Origin: Isoptericola croceus
GTDB lineage: Bacteria > Actinomycetota > Actinomycetes > Actinomycetales > Cellulomonadaceae
Assembly: GCF_029382255.1 (NCBI RefSeq)
Contig: NZ_JARLLG010000003.1
Span: 62,001-126,000, forward strand
Reading direction: 5' to 3'
Length of the DNA: 64,000 nucleotides
Shown piece after piece: positions 9,065 through 17,097 of the stretch. Each line of letters starts with the position of its first letter. Position 1 is the stretch's first letter. The position numbers and the translations under genes were made by a program. The notes under the pieces are model-generated. The model saw nothing but the letters and a program-made list of their open reading frames with translations. It was not told the origin of the DNA and searched no databases.

Positions 9065-10441
9065 ATGAGCGACGCCACGCCGACGAAGCCGTCGGCATCC
9101 GACCCCGACCAGCCCTTCGACGCGCTGCCGGTGGCCGAGCAGCGTCGCCGGGTACGGTCGTGGGCGCTGTGGGACTGGGCCACGCAGCCGTTCAACACCG
9201 TCGTGTTCACCTTCGTCTTCACCGCGCTGTACCTCACCGGGGACTCGTTCCTCGACCCCGCGGTCGTGGCGCTGGGCGCCGACGACCCGGTCTACACGCG
9301 GGCGCTCGCGGGCCTGACGAGCGCGCTGGGCGCCTGGATCGCGGTGGGGGGAGTCCTGGTCGCGTTGCTCGCGCCGGTGCTGGGTCGCCGTGCCGACGTC
9401 ACGGGCCGACGTAAGGCCTGGCTGGGTGCCGGCACGATCCTGCTCGTGGTCTGCATGTTCGGGCTGGGGTTCGTGCGTGCCGATCCCGCCTACTTCGTGC
9501 TCGGCGCGGCGCTCATCTCGTTCGGGAGCGTCGCGAGCGAGATCGCGGGCGTGAACTACAACGCGATGCTCAACCAGGTCTCGACGCCACGGACCGTCGG
9601 CAGGGTCTCGGGGCTCGGCTGGGGTCTCGGGTACGTGGGGGGCATCGTCGCGCTGCTGGTCGTCGTCGTCGCGCAGAGGTTCGACTTCTTCGGCATGCCG
9701 ACCGACGACGGGCTCGGCTTCCGGGTGATCGCCGTCGGCTGCGGGCTGTGGGCGGTGGCATTCGCCTGGCCGCTGTTCCGGAACGTCCCGGAGGCGCCCC
9801 CGGCCGCGGACCGCCCCCAGGTCGGGTTCTTCGCGGGCTACGTCGAGCTGTGGCACGACGTCGTCGGGCTGTTCCGTACGTCGCGCACCACGTTCTGGTT
9901 CCTGCTGGCCAGCGCCATCTACCGCGACGGGCTGGCCGGGGTGTTCGCCTTCGGCGCGATCGTGGCGAAGGTGTCTTTCGGGTTCACCGACTGGCAGGTC
10001 ATCCTGTTCGGTATCGTCGCGAACCTGCTGGCGGGAGCGAGCACGATCGTCGCCGGCCGCCTCGACGACCGCCTCGGAGCCCGCCGGGTCATCGTGTGGT
10101 CGCTCGCCGCGCTGGTGGTCTGTGGCAGTGTGGTCGTGGCGCTGCAGCCCTTCGGGGCGACGGTCTTCTGGGTGGCGGGGCTCGCCCTGACCTGCTTCGT
10201 CGGGCCGGCCCAGACCGCCTCTCGCTCGTTCCTGGCCCGGCTGGCGCCCGCCGGGCAGGAGTCGGAGATCTTCGGTCTCTACGCCACCACGGGACGCGCC
10301 GTGTCCTTCCTGACACCCGCGTTGTGGGGCGCCGTCATCGCCCTGACCGGCGCCACGATCTGGGGCGTGCTCGGGATCGTCGCCGTGCTGCTCGCCGGGC
10401 TCGTGCTCATGCTCGTGGTGACCGACAGCGCCGACGCCTGA
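9065..10441 (+). CDS. MFS transporter, UMF1/Atg22-like
   Basis: A 458-residue multi-spanning permease with about twelve hydrophobic segments. The opening RSWALWDWATQPFNTVVFTF is typical of the UMF1 (Atg22-like) branch of the major facilitator superfamily, which includes amino-acid and small-solute effluxers. A conserved N-x-N segment (GVNYNAMLNQVS) and a duplicated 6+6 layout are visible. The ATG at 9065 was preferred to an upstream in-frame start because it gives the canonical short cytoplasmic tail, and a CAGACT box lies 8 nt before it. The substrate is unknown. Confidence 0.83.
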   Translation: MSDATPTKPSASDPDQPFDALPVAEQRRRVRSWALWDWATQPFNTVVFTFVFTALYLTGDSFLDPAVVALGADDPVYTRALAGLTSALGAWIAVGGVLVALLAPVLGRRADVTGRRKAWLGAGTILLVVCMFGLGFVRADPAYFVLGAALISFGSVASEIAGVNYNAMLNQVSTPRTVGRVSGLGWGLGYVGGIVALLVVVVAQRFDFFGMPTDDGLGFRVIAVGCGLWAVAFAWPLFRNVPEAPPAADRPQVGFFAGYVELWHDVVGLFRTSRTTFWFLLASAIYRDGLAGVFAFGAIVAKVSFGFTDWQVILFGIVANLLAGASTIVAGRLDDRLGARRVIVWSLAALVVCGSVVVALQPFGATVFWVAGLALTCFVGPAQTASRSFLARLAPAGQESEIFGLYATTGRAVSFLTPALWGAVIALTGATIWGVLGIVAVLLAGLVLMLVVTDSADA

Positions 10442-10485
10442 CACTTGCCCCGGCGAACGCGGGGACGATGGCCCAGGATGGACCC

Positions 10486-10839
10486 ATGGGTGCGGTGAGC
10501 GAGTACGTCGAGTCTCTCGAGGGCCCGGAGCGCGAGGCGGTCGCCCGCGTCGTCGCCCGCGCCCGCGAGATCGTCCCGGAGGTCGAGGAGGGCAGCAGCT
10601 ACGGGATGCCTGCCCTGCGGTACCGGGACAGCCCGCTGATCAGCGTGGTCCGCACGAAGAAGCACGTGGGTGTCTACACGTTCAGCCCCCAGGCGATCGC
10701 GGCGCTCGCGCCCGAGCTGCACGGCTTCCACGTCACCAAGGGCTCGATCGGCTTCCACCCCGACCGCCCGCTGCCGGACGAGGTGCTCGACCTGCTCGTC
10801 CAGCTGCGCCGGGACGAGATCGACGCGATGCGGCCGTAG
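10486..10839 (+). CDS. DUF1801 (YdhG-like) domain protein
   Basis: A 117-residue protein of the DUF1801 family, whose biochemical role is unknown. The family pattern is clear: an N-terminal helix (YVESLEGPEREAV), EEGSSYGMPALRYRD, then KKHVGVYTFSP and a closing GSIGFHPDRPLPDEVLDLLV segment. The second ATG (10486) is chosen. It follows a CAGGAT box by 6 nt or, read differently, an AGGATGG ribosome site. Five bases separate it from the next gene, so the two are probably cotranscribed. Confidence 0.8.
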   Translation: MGAVSEYVESLEGPEREAVARVVARAREIVPEVEEGSSYGMPALRYRDSPLISVVRTKKHVGVYTFSPQAIAALAPELHGFHVTKGSIGFHPDRPLPDEVLDLLVQLRRDEIDAMRP

Positions 10840-10844
10840 CGACG

Positions 10845-11285
10845 GTGCCGCGCCTCGACGAGACCGAGTGCCGCCGCCGGTTCGCCACGGCACGGCACGC
10901 CTACCTCGCCACGGCCGATGCCGACGGCGTCCCGCACGTCGTGCCCGTGACCTTCGCCGTCCTCGACACGCCGGACGGCACCCAGGTGGTCTCCGCCGTC
11001 GACCACAAGCCCAAGACGACCACCGACCTGCGCCGGCTGCGCAACGTGGCCGCGAACCCGCGGGCCGCCCTGCTGGTGGACGCCTACGACGACGACTGGT
11101 CGCGGCTGTGGTGGGTGCGGGTGGACGGGGTGGCTCGCGTCGAGGTGTCCGGGGCGGCCCGGGACGTGGCGCTCGGCGCGCTGGAGGCCCGCTACGAGCC
11201 GTACCGGCGTCGTCCGCCGCGCGGGCCGCTGCTGCGCCTGTCCGCGGAGCGGTGGGCCGGGTGGACGGCGGTTCAGTCCGGCTGA
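10845..11285 (+). CDS. PPOX-class F420-dependent oxidoreductase-like protein
   Basis: A 146-residue split-barrel flavin/deazaflavin-binding protein. RHAYLATADADGVPHVVPVT at the N-terminus, VDHKPKTTTDLRRLRN in the middle and the ALLVDAYDDDWSRLWWVRV strand match the actinobacterial PPOX F420-type family (the branch near TIGR03668). Such proteins reduce or bind small substrates using F420H2, FMN or heme. The cofactor cannot be decided here. It starts with GTG just after the DUF1801 gene, and its 3' end overlaps the convergent TetR gene by 13 bp. Confidence 0.8.
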   Translation: MPRLDETECRRRFATARHAYLATADADGVPHVVPVTFAVLDTPDGTQVVSAVDHKPKTTTDLRRLRNVAANPRAALLVDAYDDDWSRLWWVRVDGVARVEVSGAARDVALGALEARYEPYRRRPPRGPLLRLSAERWAGWTAVQSG

Positions 11286-11848
11286 GCGGCCCGGGCGAGT
11301 GCTTCCGCGTGCTCGAGCACGGCTGATCGCCGCGTGGCCGCGTCACCGTCCGGGGTGATCAGTGCGCCGAGGCCGGGCAGCGTCCAGGCCCCGGTGACGA
11401 GGACGACGAGCGACAGCAGCAGCTGCCGGGCAGCGGCCTCGTCCCGTGCGGGCAGCACCTCGCGCAGCACGCGGGCGGCCCCGGCGCAGGCCGACAACCG
11501 GTGGACGGTGACCGCGGGCCCGGTGAGCTCGAGGCTCTCCCAGGCGAGCAGACGGGCCATGTCCCGGTCGGCGGCGTAGCGGTCCCAGAGCCGTCCGGTC
11601 CAGTCGCGGACGGCGTCGGGCCCGGTGCCGGTGACGTCCAGCCCGTCGAGCAGGCCGTCGAGACGATGGGCCAGCACCTGGTCGAAGAACTGGCGCTTGT
11701 TGCCGAAGTAGGCGTACAGCCGCTCCTTGTTGACGGCGGCGTCGCGGCTGATGTCGGCCACGGACGTCCCGGCGAACCCGGTCGCGGCGAACCGTCGGCC
11801 ACCGGCTTCCAGGAGCAGGCGTCGGGTGCGTGCGGTGTCCCAGGGCAT
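11273..11848 (-). CDS. TetR-family transcriptional regulator
   Basis: A 191-residue repressor-type regulator. The N-terminal helix-turn-helix reads RRFAATGFAGTSVADISRDA followed by NKERLYAYFGNKRQFFDQVL, a textbook TetR DNA-binding domain. The C-terminal part is a divergent ligand-binding domain. The ATG at 11848 is used, with a GTG two codons upstream as the alternative. It is divergent from a Rossmann-fold gene, and the 70-bp gap between them contains inverted repeats (11865-11910), so it probably represses both. Confidence 0.87.
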   Translation of the reverse strand: MPWDTARTRRLLLEAGGRRFAATGFAGTSVADISRDAAVNKERLYAYFGNKRQFFDQVLAHRLDGLLDGLDVTGTGPDAVRDWTGRLWDRYAADRDMARLLAWESLELTGPAVTVHRLSACAGAARVLREVLPARDEAAARQLLLSLVVLVTGAWTLPGLGALITPDGDAATRRSAVLEHAEALARAAQPD

Positions 11849-11864
11849 GGGCACAGGGTAGACG

Positions 11865-11910
11865 CCAAACGGTCGGTTGGAGTAGGGTCACGTCCCAACC
11901 AAACGTTTGG
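11865..11910. promoter_or_regulatory. TetR operator region
   Basis: The divergent gap holds CCAAACGGTCGGTTGG (11865-11880, 12 of 16 symmetric) and the perfect palindrome CCAAACGTTTGG (11899-11910). GGTTGG and CCAACC also pair across 14 bp. Such arrays between a TetR gene and its divergent target are typical autoregulatory operators. Confidence 0.65.
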
Positions 11911-11918
11911 AGATTCGG

Positions 11919-12845
11919 ATGAGAGCACTGGTCCTGGGAGCCCGCGGAGCGGTCGGGCGGCACGCCGTCGCGGCGCTGCGGCGCGGCGGGCACACGGTCA
12001 CGCCCGCGGGACGAACCGGGGCCGACGGCGGCGCGCCGGTCGACCTGGAGGCTCCGGACGGCGTCGAGCAGCTGCGCCGGGCCGCCGTCGGCCACGACGT
12101 GGTCCTCGACGCCTCGGGCGTCGAGAACCCGGCGATCGTCTCCGGGCTCGGCGGAGCAGGTCTGGTCGACATCAGCGCGACGGGCAGGTATCTCGCGCAG
12201 CTGCAGGCCGGCGCGCCCGCCGGGGCCTCCGTCGTCCGCGGTGCCGGCCTCGTGCCAGGTCTGTCCACGGTGCTGGTGACGGCACTGGACACGCGTGCCG
12301 GTGACGAGATCGACGTGACGGTGATGCTCGGGACCGGCGAGAAGCACGGCCGGGCCGCCGTGGCCTGGACCGTCGGCCTGGTCGGTGCGCCCGTGCACGA
12401 CCCGCCGGAGGGTGGCGAGGTGCGCAACCTGCGCACCACGCTGCGGTCCGCAGGGCCGGACGGCCGACGGCGTACCTACCTGCGCGCCGACTTCGGGGAC
12501 CACGTGCTGGTGCCCGACCGGGTCGTGCGGACCTGGCTGACCTTCTCCAGCCGGACGGCGACAGGCGTCGTGGCACTCGTCGGGCGGGCCGGCCGTGGGG
12601 GATGGCTCATCAGCTCGGCGCCAGCGCTCGGGTCCGCCGACTGGAGCCTGCAGGTGTCCGTGCGGCGGACCGGGCAGCGCCTCGCGGCCACCGGGCGCGG
12701 GCAGTCCCGTGCCACCGGCGTGCTGGCAGCCCTGGCCGCCGAGCGCGTCGCCGACCAGCAGCCGGGCCGGTGCGTGACCATGGCCGACCTGGTCACTGTC
12801 GACGACGCGCTCGACGCGCTCGCCGCGGCGGCTCAGGCCGGCTGA
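11919..12845 (+). CDS. NAD(P)-binding Rossmann-fold (saccharopine dehydrogenase-like) protein
   Basis: A 308-residue protein with an N-terminal ALVLGARGAVGRHAVAALRR dinucleotide-binding motif and a saccharopine-dehydrogenase-like layout (VVLDASGVENPAIV). The C-terminal substrate domain is not recognisable to a specific reaction. The ATG at 11919 is favoured over an upstream TTG because TTGGAG lies at ribosome-site distance. It is the likely target of the divergent TetR regulator, whose palindromes cover its promoter. Its 3' end overlaps the convergent oxidase gene by 13 bp. Confidence 0.75.
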   Translation: MRALVLGARGAVGRHAVAALRRGGHTVTPAGRTGADGGAPVDLEAPDGVEQLRRAAVGHDVVLDASGVENPAIVSGLGGAGLVDISATGRYLAQLQAGAPAGASVVRGAGLVPGLSTVLVTALDTRAGDEIDVTVMLGTGEKHGRAAVAWTVGLVGAPVHDPPEGGEVRNLRTTLRSAGPDGRRRTYLRADFGDHVLVPDRVVRTWLTFSSRTATGVVALVGRAGRGGWLISSAPALGSADWSLQVSVRRTGQRLAATGRGQSRATGVLAALAAERVADQQPGRCVTMADLVTVDDALDALAAAAQAG

Positions 12846-14224
12846 GCTGGAGTGACGTTGAGGTTGCCGCGGAACACGTTCGTCGGGTCGTAGGCGGCCT
12901 TGAGCCGGGCGAGGCGTTCGCCGGTCGTCCCGGGGTAGACCTCCGCGAGCAGTGCGGGGTCGCCGTCGAGCACGAAGTTGGCGTAGGCGCCCGGCCGCTC
13001 GCCGCGCACCTCGGCGGCGATCCGACGCACCCAGGCGGTGTGTTCGACGACCTCGGCCGTCGTCGGTGCCGCTGCCACCACGACCCCGGTGACCGCGGCG
13101 GTGCGGTGGGCGAAGGCGGTGGCGTCGGCGGCCACGTCCGCCACCGCTCCACCGAGCACACGCAGCTGGACGGCCCGCATCGGCGCGCTACCGGTGCGGA
13201 GCGCGTCGACGATGCGACCTGCCGTCGCCTCGGTGACGTCGTCGGCGAAGAACGAGCGCACCCGCATCGCCTGCGGCGGGCCGGGTGGGCCCTCGAGGAG
13301 GTCGCTGTAGGCCGTGGGCTGCACTGCGTCGACGATCGCCCCGCCGGCGCGTGCCGCGACGTCGCGCACGGGTGCCAGGACGCCGTCGGCCTCGTCGGGG
13401 TCGCCGCTGAAGCACAGGTGCGCCATCGCCACGAGCGTCCCGTGGTTCTCGGCGGGCACGAACGGGACCGGCGGGCAGACCATCACCATGACGATCGCGG
13501 AGAGCTCCCGCGGAGCGGCGCGCAGGGCTCCCACCAGCGCGGCGACGGAGCTGCCGGTCGCCGGGAACATCAGGGGGCCCCCGACGACCGGACCCTGCTC
13601 GTGCAGGTCGAAGGTCAGGCGGGTCACGACCCCGAGGTTTCCGCCGCCGCCCCGCAGCCCCCAGAACAGGTCGGTGTGGCGGGTGGCGTCGGCCTGCACG
13701 ACATCGCCGTCGGCAGTGACGACCTCGGCCGACCGCAGGCTGTCGATGGTCATGCCGAGGCGTCGCGCGAGGAATCCCACCCCGCCACCGAGGGTGATCC
13801 CGGCGACGCCGACCGTGCCGGTGTCGCCGAACGGGGTGACGAGACCGTGTGCCGCCGTGGCGGTGGTGTACGCGCCGGCGGTGACCCCGCCGCCCACTGT
13901 CGCGGTCCGGGCGCTGGGGTCCACCTCGATCGAGTCGAGCCCGCGCAGGTCGAGCGCCAGAGCGCCATGGTCGCGGCCGAGCCCGAGCATGGAGTGACCC
14001 CCGGAGCGCACAGCGAGCTCGAGCCCGGCGTCGCGCGCGATGCGGACGGCGCGCACGACGCCAGCCGTGTCGGTCGGCCGGACGACGGCGGTGGGGAGGA
14101 CGTCGACGCCGACCGCCTCGAGCACGCGGGCAGTGTCGTAGCCGGCGTCGCCGGGGGTGTGTACGGACGCAGTGCCGTCCAGCGTCGAGCGCAGGGCGGC
14201 GGGGGACAGGGGCGTGGTCGTCAT
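12833..14224 (-). CDS. FAD-linked oxidase, BBE family
   Basis: A 463-residue berberine-bridge-enzyme-type oxidase. It has the FAD-binding PCMH domain (VRPTDTAGVVRAVRIARDAG, then RSGGHS with the histidine that normally carries the covalent flavin) and a C-terminal BBE tail (AAYDPTNVFRGN). The second flavin-linking cysteine of bicovalent members is replaced: the corresponding motif reads GDTGTVGVAGITLGGG, so a single covalent link is expected. The ATG at 14224 follows an AGGAG ribosome site. Substrates of this family range from sugars to alkaloids. None can be assigned here. Confidence 0.85.
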   Translation of the reverse strand: MTTTPLSPAALRSTLDGTASVHTPGDAGYDTARVLEAVGVDVLPTAVVRPTDTAGVVRAVRIARDAGLELAVRSGGHSMLGLGRDHGALALDLRGLDSIEVDPSARTATVGGGVTAGAYTTATAAHGLVTPFGDTGTVGVAGITLGGGVGFLARRLGMTIDSLRSAEVVTADGDVVQADATRHTDLFWGLRGGGGNLGVVTRLTFDLHEQGPVVGGPLMFPATGSSVAALVGALRAAPRELSAIVMVMVCPPVPFVPAENHGTLVAMAHLCFSGDPDEADGVLAPVRDVAARAGGAIVDAVQPTAYSDLLEGPPGPPQAMRVRSFFADDVTEATAGRIVDALRTGSAPMRAVQLRVLGGAVADVAADATAFAHRTAAVTGVVVAAAPTTAEVVEHTAWVRRIAAEVRGERPGAYANFVLDGDPALLAEVYPGTTGERLARLKAAYDPTNVFRGNLNVTPAQPA

Positions 14225-14327
14225 CGGGTCTCCTGGAGGTCGGGGAGCGTCGGTGGTCACGAGGGTGCTACCTCAAGCCGCGTTGAGGTCAAGGGTCACG
14301 GGTCGGTGGACGCCCGCGCTGGATGAG

Positions 14328-14340
14328 TACGCTCGGGCAC
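14328..14340 (+). promoter_or_regulatory. Leaderless -10 box of aroQ
   Basis: TACGCT at 14328-14333 ends 7 nt before the aroQ ATG, so transcription would begin at the start codon. No good ribosome site is present, which fits a leaderless mRNA. Confidence 0.6.
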
Positions 14341-14805
14341 ATGACAGTCGACGACGGCGCGCCGCGCGTGATGATCCTCAACGGTCCCAATCTCGGCCGG
14401 CTCGGTGTGCGCGAGCCCGAGGTCTACGGTCACGCCTCGATGGCGGACCTGGAGCTGGCGGCCGCGGAGTGGGCGGGGGGCCTCGGGCTGGAGGTGCAGG
14501 TGCGTCAGACGGACGACGAGTCCGCGCTCGTCGGGTGGTTGCATGAGGCCGTGGACGGCCGTTCGCACGTCGTGCTCAACCCTGCTGCCTTTACCCATTA
14601 CAGCTACGCACTGCGTGACGCGGCCGCGCAGGTGACGACGTCGGGTCTGCTGCTCGTGGAGGTCCACCTGTCCAACCCTGCCGCACGCGAGTCGTTCCGG
14701 CATTACTCGGTGGTTGCCGGTATCGCCACCGGCACGGTCGCGGGGTTCGGCTTCGACTCGTACCGTCTCGCGCTGGAAGCGGTACACAACAAGCTCTCAG
14801 GCTAG
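14341..14805 (+). CDS. aroQ: Type II 3-dehydroquinate dehydratase
   Basis: A 154-residue enzyme converting 3-dehydroquinate to 3-dehydroshikimate. The N-terminal LNGPNLGRLGVREPEVYG motif supplies the catalytic arginine and tyrosine. NPAAFTHYSYALRDA and VEVHLSNPAARESFRHYS hold the substrate-binding and catalytic histidine residues. The ATG at 14341 is chosen over an in-frame ATG 18 bp upstream because a TACGCT -10 box sits 7 nt before it. It is detached from the aroC-aroK-aroB run by an accessory block, so it must have its own promoter. Confidence 0.93.
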   Translation: MTVDDGAPRVMILNGPNLGRLGVREPEVYGHASMADLELAAAEWAGGLGLEVQVRQTDDESALVGWLHEAVDGRSHVVLNPAAFTHYSYALRDAAAQVTTSGLLLVEVHLSNPAARESFRHYSVVAGIATGTVAGFGFDSYRLALEAVHNKLSG

Positions 14806-14813
14806 ATTTGGTC

Positions 14814-14861
14814 CTAGCAAGGCTAAGAACTTGACAGACTAGCAACAAGGGTGCATCCTTG
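14814..14861 (+). promoter_or_regulatory. Promoter and operator of the SatD-like gene
   Basis: TTGACA (14831-14836), a 17-bp spacer and CATCCT (14854-14859) form a promoter ending 6 nt before the ATG. CTAGCAA occurs twice (14814-14820 and 14839-14845), and CAAGG/CCTTG form an inverted repeat over the -10 (14846-14861). The stretch is AT-richer than its surroundings and looks like a repressor target. Confidence 0.65.
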
Positions 14862-14865
14862 ATAG

Positions 14866-15561
14866 ATGCTCGTCCTGACCGTCGATCAGCGTTCCAGCAC
14901 CACCCGCGGCGATCTCGTGCCGCACGTGCTGGAGCTGCTCCGTGCCGTCACGCAGGACCGTGGACGGAGCGCGGGACTGGTGCTCCCGTTCGAGCGCACC
15001 GTCGGGGACGAGGTCCAGGGTGTTCTGGCCGCCGACGAGTCGGGTGCCCAGCTCGCCGTGCGGGTCGTCGCGGACCTGTTGCGCGACGGAGGCTGGTCGG
15101 TCGGCCTGGGCGTGGGCGCGGTCGACCTCCCGTTGCCCGAGACGTCCCGTGCTGCGGCAGGTCCCGCGTTCGTCCGGGCGCGCGCGGCGGTCGACGAGGC
15201 CAAGGGGAGGGGCAGTACGGTGCCGCTGGCCGTCAACGGGCCGTCCGTCGAGCCGGCAGCCACGATCGCGGGGGACGCGCAGGCGCTGCTGCGGCTCCTG
15301 GGTGCTGTGGCGGCGCGTCGCTCCGACGCGGGGTGGGAGGCCGTCGATACGCTCGCCGAGCACAGCGGGGTCAACGCCCCGCAGCGAGCCACGGCGGCGA
15401 GGCTCGGCGTGAGCGAGCAGGCTGTCAGCCAGCGGCTGCGTGCGGCGCTGTGGGCCGAGGAGGTGGCGGCCAGGCCGTTGGCCGCGCGGCTGCTGCGGGC
15501 GGCCGACGCCGCGGCGACCGCCGCGGACGAGGATCCGGACGAACCGTACGACGAGGAGTGA
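14866..15561 (+). CDS. SatD-like regulator with C-terminal helix-turn-helix
   Basis: A 231-residue protein. The N-terminal two thirds (LTVDQRSSTTRGDLVPHVLE, then TVGDEVQGVLA) resembles the SatD family, and the C-terminus holds a clear helix-turn-helix, TAARLGVSEQAVSQRLRAAL (about 194-213). It is probably a DNA-binding regulator acting on its own promoter, which carries direct and inverted repeats. A membrane protein gene follows after 3 bp. SatD-type proteins are often paired with a membrane partner of unknown function. The ATG start is set by the leaderless promoter. Family assignment is moderate, function unknown. Confidence 0.65.
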   Translation: MLVLTVDQRSSTTRGDLVPHVLELLRAVTQDRGRSAGLVLPFERTVGDEVQGVLAADESGAQLAVRVVADLLRDGGWSVGLGVGAVDLPLPETSRAAAGPAFVRARAAVDEAKGRGSTVPLAVNGPSVEPAATIAGDAQALLRLLGAVAARRSDAGWEAVDTLAEHSGVNAPQRATAARLGVSEQAVSQRLRAALWAEEVAARPLAARLLRAADAAATAADEDPDEPYDEE

Positions 15562-15564
15562 CAG

Positions 15565-15936
15565 GTGGCGACAGGCCTGGCGATCGCAGGTGTCTCGGTG
15601 GCCGTGCTGGCCCTGAGCGTGGCCCTCGGGGCGTGGCTGGTGCCGCTGCTGCTCCGGCACGCGGATTCCGGGCCGGCGGCGCAGGCCGAGGCGCTGGCGG
15701 TGCTGGGCAACGGCACGTGGATCGGGCTGCTGGAGCGGTTCGCCATCACCGGCACGATCCTCGTCGGCCACCCCGAGGGTGTCGCCGTCGTCGTGGCCGT
15801 CAAGGCGCTCGGCCGGCTCCCCGAGCTGCGGGAGCACCCGGTGGCCGGCGAGCGGTTCGTCGTCGGGACGCTCGCGTCGCTCGTGTGGGCTGCGGCACTC
15901 GGGCTGGCCGGGCACGCGGTCCTCGGCGCGCTGTAG
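15565..15936 (+). CDS. Small membrane protein partner of the SatD-like regulator
   Basis: A 123-residue protein with hydrophobic segments near residues 3-28, 57-80 and 100-122, so about three membrane passes. The C-terminal pattern ERFAITGTILVGHPEGVAVV followed by a GTLASLVWAA helix resembles DUF3307-type partners of SatD proteins. It starts with GTG 3 bp after the regulator, so they share a transcript. The stop codon TAG is also the first part of the candidate efp -10 box. No function can be assigned. Confidence 0.6.
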   Translation: MATGLAIAGVSVAVLALSVALGAWLVPLLLRHADSGPAAQAEALAVLGNGTWIGLLERFAITGTILVGHPEGVAVVVAVKALGRLPELREHPVAGERFVVGTLASLVWAAALGLAGHAVLGAL

Positions 15937-15939
15937 GAT
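15934..15939 (+). promoter_or_regulatory. Candidate -10 box of efp
   Basis: TAGGAT lies 84 nt before the efp GTG and overlaps the stop codon of the preceding gene. It would give an efp-nusB transcript with a leader of roughly 75-80 nt. No convincing -35 is seen. Confidence 0.45.
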
Positions 15940-16022
15940 GTCCGGGGCCTATTGTGGGCGCCGCACGCCTTTCCGACAGGCTCACCGCCTGACCCCGAGA
16001 CCCGCCGAGGACAGACAAGAAC

Positions 16023-16586
16023 GTGGCTACCTCCAACGACATCAAGAACGGCACCGTGCTGCGGATCGACGGGCAGCTCTGGTCGATCCTCGAGTTCCAG
16101 CACGTCAAGCCGGGCAAGGGCGGGGCGTTCGTCCGGACGAAGATGAAGAACGTGCTCTCGGGCAAGGTCGTCGACAAGACCTTCAACGCCGGCACCAAGG
16201 TCGAGACGGCGAACGTCGACCGTCGCGACTTCCAGTACCTGTACATGGACGGCGCCGACTTCGTGTTCATGGACACCGACACCTACGACCAGATCCTGGT
16301 CCCGGCCGCCACCGTCGGCGACGCCAAGGACTACATGCTCGAGGGCATGAACATCATGGTCGCGTCGAACGACGGCCAGCCGCTCTACGTCGAGCTGCCG
16401 TCGTCCGTCGTGCTCGAGATCACCTACACCGAGCCCGGTCTGCAGGGTGACCGCTCCACGGGCGGCACCAAGCCCGCGACCCTCGAGACGGGCGCCGAGA
16501 TCCAGGTCCCGCTGTTCCTCGAGCAGGGCACCAAGGTCAAGGTCGACACCCGTGACGGGTCGTACCTCGGCCGCGTGAACGACTGA
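16023..16586 (+). CDS. efp: Translation elongation factor P
   Basis: A 187-residue three-domain protein that enters the ribosomal E site and relieves stalling at polyproline stretches. The N-terminal KOW-like domain has the [15 protein letters not shown] loop, with a lysine at the tip position that is modified in some bacteria. The OB domains end in the canonical [17 protein letters not shown] motif. It starts with GTG and is followed after one base by nusB. Length and sequence are fully typical. No modification gene is visible nearby. Confidence 0.96.
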   Translation: MATSNDIKNGTVLRIDGQLWSILEFQHVKPGKGGAFVRTKMKNVLSGKVVDKTFNAGTKVETANVDRRDFQYLYMDGADFVFMDTDTYDQILVPAATVGDAKDYMLEGMNIMVASNDGQPLYVELPSSVVLEITYTEPGLQGDRSTGGTKPATLETGAEIQVPLFLEQGTKVKVDTRDGSYLGRVND

Positions 16587-16587
16587 C

Positions 16588-17004
16588 GTGGCCTCCCGGA
16601 CCAAGGCCCGCAAGCGCGCCGCCGACATCCTCTTCGAGTCGGAGGCGCGGGGGGTCGACCCCCTCGTCCTGCTGCAGGACCGTGTCATCGAGCCGCACGC
16701 CGAGGCGTCCGTGCCGCAGTACACCGTGGACCTCGTCGAGGGCGTCGTCGCGCACCGCGAGCGCATCGACGAGCTCCTCGAGACCTACTCGCGCGGATGG
16801 ACGATCGCCCGGATGCCGGCGGTCGACCGGGCGCTGCTGCGCGTGGGCACGTTCGAGCTCATCTACAACGACGACGTCCCCGACGTCGTCGCCGTGGACG
16901 AGGCCGTCGACCTCGCCCGGGAGCTGTCGACCGACGACTCGCCGGCCTTCGTCAACGGCCTCCTGGGGCGGCTCCTCGAGATCAAGCCGACCCTCCTGGC
17001 CTGA
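16588..17004 (+). CDS. nusB: Transcription antitermination factor NusB
   Basis: A 138-residue all-helical RNA-binding protein that joins NusE at boxA sites in rRNA antitermination. ARKRAADILFESEARGVDPL at the N-terminus, the central WTIARMPAVDRALLRVGTFE motif and the AVDEAVDLARELSTDDSPAF signature with the closing VNGLLGRLLE are all present. It starts with GTG one base after efp. A perfect long hairpin 37 bp after the stop probably ends the efp-nusB transcript. The bldD gene that follows nusB in Streptomyces is absent here. Confidence 0.94.
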   Translation: MASRTKARKRAADILFESEARGVDPLVLLQDRVIEPHAEASVPQYTVDLVEGVVAHRERIDELLETYSRGWTIARMPAVDRALLRVGTFELIYNDDVPDVVAVDEAVDLARELSTDDSPAFVNGLLGRLLEIKPTLLA

Positions 17005-17040
17005 CGGTTCCGAGGTTCGCGCGCCGGCGCGGCGCGATGT

Positions 17041-17079
17041 GACGCAGCCGACGACCACATGGTGGTCGTCGGCTGCGTC
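17041..17079 (+). terminator. 18-bp perfect hairpin after nusB
   Basis: An 18-base arm (17041-17058, beginning GACGCAGCCG) and its exact reverse complement (17062-17079) flank a 3-nt loop. There is no U-tract, as is common for actinobacterial terminators. It separates nusB from the pyr promoter, whose -35 position falls at the edge of the right arm. Confidence 0.75.
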
Positions 17080-17097
17080 GGCCCCGGGTGAGCGGGT

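Noticed and set aside
12602-14326. A 574-codon open frame opposite the flavin oxidase
   Set aside because: The minus-strand oxidase has FAD and BBE motifs throughout. The plus-strand translation has none.
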